A stretch of DNA of 64,000 bases from NCBI RefSeq assembly GCF_021917145.1, contig NC_061062.1:9539199-9603198 (forward strand). Direction: 5' to 3'. This DNA is from Hypomesus transpacificus. Taxonomy: Eukaryota > Chordata > Actinopteri > Osmeriformes > Osmeridae. Made by a program: the position numbers and the translations under genes. Positions 1 to 9,900 of this stretch are shown here, in pieces; positions within the stretch are counted from its first letter, which is position 1; every line of letters begins with the position of its first letter. The notes under the pieces were generated by a model. That model saw only the letters and a program-made list of their open reading frames with translations. It did no database searches and had not been told where the DNA came from.

Positions 1-187
1 TGATTGAGGTTGCTTGAGTGCAGACACCTTGGCCTTTTTTCTAGATTCTCGCTAGGCACTGGCTGAAGCATCTGCAGGAGTAAAGATCCTGGTAATTATG
101 CAGCTTCCATATTAAATACCTCCATCATCCAGGGTACCTGCACCTCAAAAGCTCCTCTGTTACATTAGCAAGTGTATGAATTATTCA

Positions 188-300
188 AAAAGGGGACAAG
201 TTGAAAAGTGTGCATGTTTTTGCATGTGTGTACGCAAATGGGGGTGGTTTTTGTGTGTATGTGTGCATTTGTGTGCATCTGTGTGCATATGTGTCTGTGT
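188..300. repeat. TG-rich low-complexity tract
   Basis: Degenerate tgtgca/tgtgtg repeats lie just before the LINE. A second TG tract starts right after the LINE tail at about 3530, which suggests that the LINE landed inside one TG-rich tract. The first 187 bases of the window show nothing recognisable. Confidence 0.7.
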
Positions 301-3132
301 AACCTTCACTACATATCCAGTTCTTCTCCACCTGCCCTGTCTCTTTCCTTAGGGCTCTGGAACTGCCAGTCTGCTGTGAACAAGGCAGACTTCATCCCGG
401 CGTTTGCATCCCATGCTTCTCTTCATGCCCTTGCGCTGACTGAGACATGGATCCGCCCAGAGAACACTGCAACTCCAGCTGCTCTCTCCGTCAAGCACTC
501 CTTCACTCACTCACCCCGCTCAACCGGGCGGGGTGGTGGGACAGGGTTGCTTCTTTCCCCACATATTAAATACACATCCACACCACTCTCTGTTACTGCC
601 AAATCATTTGAACACCATTATGTGATGCTAACTAATCCTATCAAAGCATGCTTAATTGTTCTTTATCGCCCACCAGGACCGCTAGCCGACTTTGTGGAGG
701 AGCTGGACATGCTCCTCAGCGTCCTTCCGGATGATGGAACCCCCCTGATAATCCTTGGGGACTTCAACATCCACCTTCAAGGAATGCAGGCTGTCGACTT
801 CTTGTCTCTCCTGACCTCCTTCGACCTGACGCTGCTGAGCACACCGGCGACCCATAAGGCAGGCAAACAGCTAGACCTCGTCCTGACACGTAACTGTATC
901 ACTGACTTAACCTCTGTAACCCCACTGCACATCTCTGATCACTACTTTATCCAATTCACTGTCTCTCTCCCTCCAATCCCTCCTACCTCCCCTCCCCTCG
1001 TAACTTTCCGGCGCAACCTCCGCTCGCTATCCCCCTCCCACTTCTCCTCTATTGTAACATCCTCCCTCCCTCCCATTGACGAGTTCTCGTCCCACCCCAC
1101 TAACACTGCCACCGACACCTTGCTAACCACTTTAACTGCATCACTTGACTCTCTCTGTCCCCTGTCTACCAGGCCTGCACGATCTTCTCCCCCCTGCCCG
1201 TGGCTTACGGATGTTATTCGTGAAGAACGGTCCACCCTTCGAGCAGCTGAGAGGAGATGGCGCAAGTCCAAAGACGGTCTGGACCTTGATAAGTATCACT
1301 CCCTCCTCAAATCCTTCTCTTCTCACATAACTGGTGCCAAAACCCTCTACTTCCTTAACAAAATTAACTCCGCTTCAAACCCCCACAAACTTTTCTCTAC
1401 CTTCTCCACCCTTCTTAACCCACCTCCCCCACCCCCTCCCTCCACCCTGACAGCAGACGACTTCTCCTCCTTCTTTGAGAAAAAAGTCGCCGACATTAGC
1501 AGTCGGTTCCCCAAAACCACCCTTCCTACCCCCTCACCCTCCATTACTGACCCAACTAAATGTCTAAACTCCTTCTCTCCCCTGTCCGAGGCAGAGCTCT
1601 CTGACCTCATTCTCTCTCATCGCCCCACCTCCTGTCCCCTTGATCCTGTCCCCTCCCCTCTCTTTCAAACCATCTCCCCCTCTATCATAACTTTTCTGCT
1701 CCATGTTCTAAACTCCTCTCTTACCTCTGGCACCTTCCCCTCTGCCTTCAAACAGGCCAGAGTTACCCCTTTACTCCAAAAACCCTCCCTTAACCCTGCC
1801 GTCCTCCAGAACTACAGACCGGTATCATTGTTGCCCTTCTTTTCTAAAACAATTGAACGTGCTGTATCTAACCAACTGTCTAACTTCCTTTCTCAGAACA
1901 ACCTGCTCGACCCCAACCAATCGGGCTTCAAGACCGGCCACTCCACAGAGACTGCCCTCCTTTCAGTCACCACTGCCCTCCAGTCTGCCAGAGCGGCTTC
2001 CAGGTCATCCGTCATCATTCTGCTGGACCTTTCTGCGGCGTTTGATACGGTTAACCACCAGATCCTGCTCTCCAGACCTTCTGAGATGGGCATCACTGGC
2101 ACTGCACTCCAGTGGATCTCATCCTACCTGTCGGGAAGATCCTACCAGGTCTCCTGGGGAGGCAAACTGTCAGGCCCACGCCAGCTCTCCACTGGTGTCC
2201 CACAGGGCTCCGTCCTTGGTCCCCTCCTCTTCTCTCTGTACACCACCTCACTTGGACCAATCATCACCTCCCATGGCTTCTCCTACCACTGCTACGCTGA
2301 CGACACGCAGCTGTACCTGTCATTCCCTCCGACCGATCCGGGGATCTCAGCTAGGATTGAGGCCTGCCTCGCAGACATCTCCGCCTGGATGACTGAGCAC
2401 CACCTCCAGCTGAACCTTGCCAAAACGGAACTTCTCATCATCCCGGCCAAACCCTCCATCTCCCATAACTTCTCAATCACCCTGGGATCTGCGACGGTGA
2501 CCCCCTCATCCTCTGCCAGGAACCTTGGGGTTACCATGGATGACGAGCTCTCCCTCACGGCCCACATTGCTGCGGTCTCCCGGTCGTGTAGATTCACCCT
2601 CTACAACATCTGGAAGATCAGGAGATACCTGTCTGAGCACTCCACCCAGCTGCTTGTCCAAGCACTTGTCCTCTCCAAGTTGGACTACTGCAACTCGCTG
2701 CTCACCGGTCTCCCATCATGCGCAACCCGCCCTCTTCAGAGGATTCAGAACGCAGCGGCCCGTCTGGTCTACAATCTACCCAGACGCTCCCACGTTACCC
2801 CGCTCCTCATCTCCCTCCACTGGCTACCCATAACGGCCCGCATCAGATTCAAGACCCTGGTACTGACCTTCCGAGCAGTGAACGGGACTGCGCCCGACTA
2901 CATCAAGTCTCTCCTGCAGCCTTACACCCCCACCCGCCACCTACGGTCTTCTTCAGACAACCGCCTGGTGGTCCCACCTCTCAAGACCGCCCGGTCCCAG
3001 CACAAGCTCTTCTCCTGCCTGGCACCCCAGTGGTGGAATCAACTCCCCACCTCCATCAGAGACACGGACTGTCTCTCCACCTTCAAGAGAAGGCTCAAGA
3101 CACACTTGTTCCGGGAGTACAATGGTACTTAG
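208..3132 (+). CDS. L2-type LINE ORF2: apurinic endonuclease plus reverse transcriptase
   Basis: The open frame is uninterrupted for 974 codons, of which about the first 45 come from flanking TG-rich DNA. The N-terminal part is an exonuclease/endonuclease/phosphatase-type domain: TETW metal-binding motif, GDFN at residues 184-187, then SDHY. The central part is a reverse transcriptase with NYRPVSLL, SGF, the LDLSAAFDTVNH block, QGSVLGPLLF and the catalytic YADD at residues 696-699, followed by the LNLAKTE and NLGV blocks. The C-terminal portion is the conserved thumb/connection region of this clade. All catalytic motifs are present and no stop interrupts the frame, so this copy is recent or was recently active. 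Family assignment rests on motif order and the 3' tail. The initiator is uncertain because the true LINE reading starts near 345. Confidence 0.85.
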   Translation: MCMFLHVCTQMGVVFVCMCAFVCICVHMCLCNLHYISSSSPPALSLSLGLWNCQSAVNKADFIPAFASHASLHALALTETWIRPENTATPAALSVKHSFTHSPRSTGRGGGTGLLLSPHIKYTSTPLSVTAKSFEHHYVMLTNPIKACLIVLYRPPGPLADFVEELDMLLSVLPDDGTPLIILGDFNIHLQGMQAVDFLSLLTSFDLTLLSTPATHKAGKQLDLVLTRNCITDLTSVTPLHISDHYFIQFTVSLPPIPPTSPPLVTFRRNLRSLSPSHFSSIVTSSLPPIDEFSSHPTNTATDTLLTTLTASLDSLCPLSTRPARSSPPCPWLTDVIREERSTLRAAERRWRKSKDGLDLDKYHSLLKSFSSHITGAKTLYFLNKINSASNPHKLFSTFSTLLNPPPPPPPSTLTADDFSSFFEKKVADISSRFPKTTLPTPSPSITDPTKCLNSFSPLSEAELSDLILSHRPTSCPLDPVPSPLFQTISPSIITFLLHVLNSSLTSGTFPSAFKQARVTPLLQKPSLNPAVLQNYRPVSLLPFFSKTIERAVSNQLSNFLSQNNLLDPNQSGFKTGHSTETALLSVTTALQSARAASRSSVIILLDLSAAFDTVNHQILLSRPSEMGITGTALQWISSYLSGRSYQVSWGGKLSGPRQLSTGVPQGSVLGPLLFSLYTTSLGPIITSHGFSYHCYADDTQLYLSFPPTDPGISARIEACLADISAWMTEHHLQLNLAKTELLIIPAKPSISHNFSITLGSATVTPSSSARNLGVTMDDELSLTAHIAAVSRSCRFTLYNIWKIRRYLSEHSTQLLVQALVLSKLDYCNSLLTGLPSCATRPLQRIQNAAARLVYNLPRRSHVTPLLISLHWLPITARIRFKTLVLTFRAVNGTAPDYIKSLLQPYTPTRHLRSSSDNRLVVPPLKTARSQHKLFSCLAPQWWNQLPTSIRDTDCLSTFKRRLKTHLFREYNGT

Positions 3133-3535
3133 GAATGGTTTGCTGAACCCAACGCTAGTTTCCTCAAGGTTCACAATGACTCTTGCTTAGACTGTTGCTC
3201 TTGTTGGTTAGTGGTAGCTGATTTAAACTGTTGTATTCTTTTTCTAGTTAATCCTATTTTTATTGCTTTCCTACAGGTACACCTGCACTTAGAGATTAAT
3301 GTTAACTATTAATTTTTAACTTGTTTAACTACATGCTCTTATGGTTTCTTCCCTTTAGCACTATTTTTTGGTTGTTCACAATATGTACTTCTTGTTTTTG
3401 ACTACCCGCAATGCTGTGGGGCTATCTTGTTGTTATTATCAGTGACCTATGCACTTTGTGAAGCTCTCTCTTGGAAGTCGCTTTGGATAAAAGCGTCTGC
3501 TAAATGAATAAATGTAAATGTAAATGTAATGTGCG
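340..3535 (+). mobile_element. CR1/L2-clade non-LTR retrotransposon, nearly full length
   Basis: The element has one long endonuclease/reverse-transcriptase ORF and a 3' UTR of about 400 bases. It ends in a segment reading ctttggataaaagcgtctgc, followed by repeated atgtaa units at 3505-3535, the tail typical of fish L2-type elements. The same tail segment recurs in short repeats at 16.26, 25.42, 32.78 and 51.47 kb. No ORF1 is seen, so the 5' end is probably truncated; the exact 5' boundary (about 300-345) and target duplication could not be fixed because the flanks are low-complexity. It sits in sobp intron 3, on the strand opposite to sobp. Confidence 0.85.
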
Positions 3536-3570
3536 CACAAGCGTGTGTGTCTGTTTGTCAGTGGGCATTT

Positions 3571-3572
3571 GT

Positions 3573-3623
<51 letters not shown>
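3571..3623. repeat. (GT)n microsatellite
   Basis: Nearly pure gt dinucleotide repeat lying between the LINE tail and the Harbinger element. Confidence 0.95.
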
Positions 3624-3625
<2 letters not shown>

Positions 3626-3655
3626 ACCGCACCATCTGTCCCCCCTCCCTCCCAG

Positions 3656-3675
3656 GGGCCTCATTTATAAAGCTT
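3656..3675 (+). repeat. Harbinger left terminal inverted repeat
   Basis: Twenty bases pairing with 6310-6329 with a single mismatch at position 4. The preceding CAG (3653-3655) is one half of the target duplication. Confidence 0.9.
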
Positions 3676-4170
3676 GCGTACGCCCAGAAGAGGGCGCACG
3701 CCAATTTCTAAGCAAATATTGGCATTTATAAAAACCAAACTTGACGGGAAGAGTGCGGTCCTCCACGCAAGCTCTGACCCATGCGTACGCACAGAAAGTG
3801 GAGAAAGGAAAAACGGCGACGCCGTTGGCAGAAGAATGAAACGCGGAAACATTTTGAAACTGAGACCAATGTGTAAAATAAATCAAATTATTGCCTCTGA
3901 TTAGGCCTAATCATATTAAGAATTCTCAAAAGCCATTCTTACAATTAATACACAAACACCTGTTTCATAGATTCTCTATGCAGTGCGGGGGGAAAATAAA
4001 GAAAACTAGTAGTCTATCATAAATTCATATAAATATATATTTGCAAACCAACACCATTTGTTGTTTCCATAATTAACGAATTAGATGAACTCCCACACCT
4101 GTAGCACGTTAGGTTCAATCAAATGGATGGGTATAAAAAGGCATGCCAGCACAATGCGTAATGACGCAAA

Positions 4171-5289
4171 ATGGCTGAATTGGCTTTTTTTGAAGACGTT
4201 GCTCGACAGAGAATAAGGAGGGAGAGAATTTTTAGAGAGCACACAGATTTGCTGGCCAATGGGGACGAGTGGCTGATAAGCAGATTCAGACTGTCGCGCG
4301 CTGTCCTGCTCGAGCTGTGCGCGGTGTTGGGCCCAGCTTTGGCGAGGAACACCCGGCGCAATAACGCCGTGCCAGTCCCACTTCAAGTTCTGACCACACT
4401 GGGTTTTCTGGCAACCGGCACTTTTCAGAGGGAGTTGGCTGACAGGTCGGGGATATCTCAGCCAACCCTCAGCCGTGTTATGCCAGACGTGTTAGGAGGA
4501 ATTGTAAGTTTGACACATCTTTACATCAAGTTTCCTTACACGGTGGCTGAACAGGCAAACAAAAAAGCGCAATTTGCAGCAATGTCCGGTTTCCCAAATG
4601 TAATCGGTGCCATTGACTGCACTCATGTTGCTATAAGGGCGCCGAGTATGAATGAAAATGCTTTCGTTAATCGAAAGCATTTTCATTCAATAAATGTCCA
4701 AGTCATTTGTGATGCGGACATGTTACTCGTAAATGTTGTAGCTCGGTGGCCTGGGTCAACCCATGACTCATTCATTCTGAGACAAAGCAGTGTTGGTCGG
4801 AGACTTGAGGCTGGGGCTGTGCGTGATGGCTGGATTCTGGGTAAGTTTGATTGATGTGAACATCTTAAAAGGCATTTTCTCTGTACTTCAGTATCTAATT
4901 ATTTCACTATCCTTGCAGGGGACAGTGGGTATCCACTGAAGCAGTGGCTGCTCACGCCTTTCGCCAACCCCCAGAGCGCGGAGGAAAGGCAGTATAACAT
5001 CAGCCATACCCAGACACGGTCTGTGGTGGAGCGCACCATAGGCCTGTTTAAAGGCAGATGGCGGTGCCTAGACCGCACTGGAGGGATGCTTTTATATAGA
5101 CCGGAGAAGGTGTGCCAGATGATACGTGCATGTGCTGTGCTACATAATATGGCACAACTGCAAAATGTGCCTCTACCCCCTGGAGCGGAAGCTGCATGTG
5201 TTCGACCCGACCCCGACCCCCAGCCCCAGGCATTTCAGCCAAACGGTGCGGCTGTGCGCCAGCGTTTGGCTGTGATGCGGCGGTTGTGA
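4171..5289 (+). CDS. Harbinger DDE transposase (HARBI1-like), two exons
   Basis: Exons 4171-4840 and 4919-5289 join across a 78-base GT-AG intron to give 346 residues, close to the length of HARBI1-family proteins. The catalytic triad is complete: D149 in GAIDCTH, D199 in GSTHDS and E261 in VVERTIG. A helix-turn-helix-like stretch (DRSGISQPTLSRV) precedes the catalytic core. The family cuts and pastes the element together with the Myb-like partner encoded on the other strand. The start is the first ATG after a short leader and gives the usual N-terminal length. A possible polyadenylation signal is at 5572-5577. No frameshift or stop is present. Codons 161-173 span a perfect 17-bp inverted repeat (4650-4688). 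Confidence 0.92.
4650..4688. repeat. Perfect 17-bp inverted repeat with 5-base loop inside transposase exon 1
   Basis: The arms 4650-4666 and 4672-4688 are exact reverse complements around the loop ttaat. The stretch encodes the conserved NENAF-VNRKHFHS region, so part of the symmetry is constrained by protein sequence, but the exact pairing is striking. Confidence 0.9.
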
Positions 5290-5332
5290 AAACACCAAAC
5301 AAGGTATGGAAATACAATTGTTTATTAACAAA

Positions 5333-6069
5333 TTATTTCATTTTTTTGCTCATTTCGGACAACACTGTCTTGATGGCCTTTAACTCTCCTGCCACTTCCC
5401 TGATGCACTGAATAGTTTCCCTCTGCATGGCAAGGACTGCGTCGGTGAGGACACGCCCGCTGCTGGATGGAGATGGAGACGGAGACGGAGACGGAGAGGC
5501 ACGTGGAGGTTCAGCTGCACCACCCTCTCCACTGGAACATGCAGCAACTAAAAAAAAAAGGGATTTGTGTAAATAAAGTGTTTTGTACATACACGAGTGA
5601 CTTGAATGCATTTATTTTACTCATTCCATAAAAGCAATTGCAAATAAGCCTACATACCCATTTCATCTGCTGGCACGTCGGTGTCCCCCTCCGCCTCTGT
5701 CACCACTCCACTCAAGAGGGACTCGCCGATGATGCCTGCCAGCCTCTCATCAAGAGGGGTCAGTTCCGGCGTCCCCTTTCCCCCGCCCGTGGCAGACACG
5801 CTCTGGCGATGGTGCGCCAGGCGCTTTTTGGCCTCGACTTTAATGTCTGACCATTTTTTTTTCAGTTCGGCCACAGTCCGATCTTCTGATGCAGTGGCAT
5901 TCACTGCCTCAGCAAGAGTTTGCCACTCCAAAGTTTTTTTGGCATTAGTGACTCCCATACTGTGCCCTCCAAACAAAATCTTTTTTCTTTTCTCCACCTC
6001 CCCAACCAAAACTTCGATCTCGCAGTCTAAGAAATTTCTTTTTTTTGTTTTTTTTCCTGCGCTTGCCAT
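5333..6069 (-). CDS. Harbinger Myb/SANT-like DNA-binding protein, two exons
   Basis: Exon 1 is 6069-5658 and exon 2 is 5547-5333, with a GT-AG intron between them; the product is 208 residues. Residues about 11-90 form a Myb/SANT (NAIF1/MADF-like) domain with the trp-spaced signature EWQTLAEAVN and LKKKWSDIKVEAKKR. A Ser/Pro-rich linker (repeated SP) follows, then a C-terminal amphipathic helix (MQRETIQCIREVAGELKAI) of the type that mediates oligomerisation. In Harbinger elements this second protein helps the transposase enter the nucleus and bind the element ends. AATAAA on the minus strand (5328-5323) lies just past the stop. The frame is intact. It is convergent with the transposase, as expected for this superfamily. 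Confidence 0.88.
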
Positions 6070-6309
6070 GTTTCTTTCTCTGCTGGCCCAGAATTAATAT
6101 TAATTAGGGGCGTTTCATTGACTATTTATAGGCAATATGGGCGTGCCACACAGCCGCCAAAGCTGCGCCAGATTTAGAGTTGATTGTGATTTATAAAGGG
6201 AAACAGGCGTAGGACGTGAGTGCGCACTGTTTTATAAATCCGAATATTTTTGTTCGCACGTACATCCTACATTTCTTCCGTACGCCAGCTTCCACGTGAA
6301 TCCCACGCA

Positions 6310-6329
6310 AAGCTTTATAAATGAGACCC
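6310..6329 (-). repeat. Harbinger right terminal inverted repeat
   Basis: Reverse complement of the left repeat except at one base. It is followed by CAG (6330-6332), the second copy of the target duplication. Confidence 0.9.
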
Positions 6330-6965
6330 CAGGGCTGTGGGGACTCCTCTAGGGTGATGCCAAGGTATCTCTAGCCATAAAAGTGGTTAGACTCTCCTGA
6401 GCCATGGCACACATGCTTTATAATGAATCCCTTTGTTAGGCTAAAGTCTATGTACATTGTTGACCATGTAATGTTGATACCTAAGCAGGTGGAGAAAAGC
6501 AATGTGTATAGTATGGTGTGTAAAGTGTTATTTGAACGGGTGAAATACTATTGAGATATTTTTACTTTTCAAGTTACTCTTCTGTACTTCCAAAAAGGCC
6601 AACCCTGCTAAACATTGAAAGAAAAAGTAATTGAAATAATTTGAAATAAAGACCCGGTTCCCTGATGATGTAGGACATCAGGTTGAGACAGATAACAGTA
6701 GAATACTTGCATAACACTTTGATCCCTTAGATTCAATCAACAGGTTCTGTCTGATTTTGTTAAGACAATTAACTAATGCAACTAACATAATTACCTAACG
6801 ACTTACTGCAAAGGCATTTACATCAACTAAAATGAACAAATGTTCATCAACAGCAATCCCATTCAAACAAACTTACTGTGTTGTTCCACACAGTAACCGT
6901 TAACCCATATGCTCAGTCAGGCTAAGCAAAAGGATCATAAGCAGCCATGCGAGGAAACGTCTTAC
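6330..6965. other. sobp intron 3 (part), no gene seen
   Basis: AT-rich single-copy-looking sequence between the transposon and sobp exon 3. I see no ORF or repeat in it. Confidence 0.6.
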
Positions 6966-9900
6966 CTGCTGGCGGTTTTATCATAGGGGGCGGGATTATG
7001 GGGACGATTATGGGCATGTTCCCATGATCCTTTGCACTGGCCCCTGAGGTGGAAGGAGTGGTGGAGGGCTCTGTCCCTCCGTTCCGGGAGGTTGGTGTGG
7101 AGTGGGAGCTGTTGGCTTGATTTGGGGAAGTATGGTTGCTCTCCATAGATGCTGGGACTTTTGGCAAAGAGTTTTCTAACAGAAATAAATGAGAGTGTGT
7201 TATAATGGGAATTTTTGTTAAGCTTTACAAGAGCATAAATACGTTTTCAAAGGTGTTGTTTATTTGAACTTGTGAACAAATGGCTTTGACTACAAAATAT
7301 TTAATTTTATTAAAGTATTTTATACCTATAAATACTTACCTAAATACGTTGATACATAAAATTATCATACTGATTGACATCATAATTAGGTTCTATGTAT
7401 ACATATTTTGTGGCCCTTTTCATGCTTTATTGGACAGTTTTTAAGTGACCTGTGACAACAAAGCTACAAAACTTTGTAGTTACATAAGACCTGCTACGGT
7501 GTAGGTAACTGCAAAATTGTAAGAAGTATGGAGGAGGGGTTTAAGGAGAAGTAAATGTTGTAAAGTGTCAGTTGAAGGTTGTGGTACCAAAACAAGATCA
7601 TTGTTCCATTTTTCTTACTACATAGCAGTACGTACAGTATTTAATTACAATTTTGTTACTATAGGTATTGCTATGTAGCTTCATAGTAGTTAATGTAGCC
7701 GTAACGTAAAATATTGAATATGTATGTGAATAAGACCTACTGGTCATTGGGATATTCTCACCTTTAAGGACAGAGATGTGTTGTGGAGGCTCTCCGTCTG
7801 GGTAGCTGCGCATGTCGAGGCTATCTGAGTCCCTCAGCTCTACCTTGTCATAGCCATACCACCCCAGCAGCTCGTTCATGGTGTTTTCAGCAAAACTCTG
7901 CAACAGAACACAGTTGGCCCATCAGACCTATGAACTGGACGCTCATCTACAGTTAACAAGATTAAAAAAAACCCTAACAGTAGTGAGATTAGATAGAATA
8001 AAACTATGTGAGCTATGGTAACTCTTAATAAACAACTTTGATGGGCCCTGTTCAAGGGATCCAGGAAGAGTCTCATGAGACGTTGTGCCATGGTAGATAT
8101 CAGTCGGTGTGGACAAATGAGCACATCATCAACAAAAACAACACAGGAGCAGAAACATTCAACACTCTGATATTTTTGCATGCATGAATGTGGTACCATG
8201 CACATTGAATGCTTAAAGTACCTGGCACCTAATTGTTCAAATAAAAAAATGCTAGCAGTTGGAAATGCAATTATCTGCACATTGTTGCCAACGCTGGACC
8301 TTGCTATGTGATCAGTTTGTCTATGCGTGCGTCCATGTAGAAATAATCACACAAACAGTAAATGCATGCTGTGACATTTACAGTGCATTTTCCCACTCAC
8401 ATGCCTGTGCATGCTTACAAGCACCTCAAGTGTCATGATTAGTTGCCATTCATGACAAGTGCAAGTACAGGTCAGGTACAATTATATTCTTAGTCTTGCT
8501 CCTCTCAACTGTTTCTTTGCGTTCTAAGATAAACCATATATGGTTCTAAATATTGAATTCTATGTAAATAAATCTTATGTAAACAGTCTTACAGACGCCT
8601 CTATGCTCGCAAAAAGTACCATGAGCATGTACACACTTTCACCATGTCTTTCAAATACCCGACATCTCAGAAACAGGAAGTCATTTTCATTTAATAATAA
8701 AACCTGTTACTTACACAACACCTCATGGACAATAACGATGATGTTACTTGCACGAAGACGCAGTAGGTTACGGGTAAGTTAACCACTGATGATTTAAACC
8801 CTGTGCGAACCAGTCCTTTATTCCAACTGTTGTTACAGTCTATAGCACATTACTTGGTTGCACTTAGTTTCTTACAGATTTCTTCAAATGTTTATTCTGT
8901 ACGTAAACTACTTGAGGAGGCCACATAAGATGAGCCACATTTCATTAGATGTCAAGTCTAAAGAAGATAAATAGTCTCATGCCTCTAAGTCAAGCCTCCA
9001 GCCCACGAAGGAGATGCAGCCTATCTAAGGAAGCAGCCCAGGATCAGTATAGAGACCTTCCTGTAGCACAAGGGCATTATTAGGCTTCCTCGAGCCTGCC
9101 ACCTCTCAAATGTAAAGACTTGAATCTGATACCTACAACACAAATATCTTAGACACTCTTATGGGGCTACAAAAGAAGTCTCGCATTGACAATAGGGGCT
9201 CACCATGGAGTAGGGCGGGTTGCCATGGAGATCACCCGCCTTGGCTGCCCATGGGTGGGCGCGCTTAGTCCCAACCTGATGAGACACGAGTCATTTCATT
9301 ACATTGCGGCATTACAACTGTCAATCACACTACTCCATCAGGCATTTAATTGTCAATTAACTTCTGCCTTGTCGATACTGAGGGTTGAGGGAGGTCAGTT
9401 CATTTGATGGGGGAGAATGATCATATGTTCTGAGTTTACACTTGAATTCGTTGCGTAACTGCTGTTCCTATTTTAATGTTTTGCCACTTTAAATTTGCCA
9501 CACATATCGAACAAATGCTTTACTAAACCATTCCCTGTCCAGATAACCATAATGTCCAAGGCAAGCACAGACCAAACCATAATTTTTTTTGTATAGCCCT
9601 TTTTCGAAGCAATGTCACAGATGCCTATAGAACTGCACCTACACCAACCTAAAACCCTCAAGGAAGCAATTCAGTGAGGGATCCCCTCCTCCAAAGAGTT
9701 GGTGATACAGAGAGGTGCAGCATCAGGTAGGAACCAAGAGCCCTATGTGGTCCATCAGAGAGCATTGGACACTAAAGTCTGTGTTGCCGTCTAGGTCAAC
9801 CAGACAGTGTGTGAAGTCTAGAAGGTCAAGGCTGGCTGATTTCAAGAATTCCATCTTTTCCTACAAATGGAATTTGAACATGCATCTTGAAGTCATTCAT

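Larger units (their letters stand above)
3656..6329 (+). mobile_element. Complete PIF/Harbinger DNA transposon (2674 bp)
   Basis: The ends are 20-bp terminal inverted repeats with one mismatch (ggg[c/t]ctcatttataaagctt). Both are flanked by a 3-bp CAG duplication (3653-3655 and 6330-6332), which suits Harbinger elements. Subterminal copies of atttataaa and cgtacgc recur at both ends. Inside are the two genes expected of this superfamily, convergently arranged: a DDE transposase on plus and a Myb/SANT-like DNA-binding protein on minus, with stops about 43 bases apart. Both are spliced and free of stops, so the copy looks young and potentially autonomous. It lies in sobp intron 3. Confidence 0.93.

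Noticed and set aside
1853..2392. 179-codon frame inside the LINE
   Set aside because: Alternative frame of the reverse-transcriptase ORF with no motifs.
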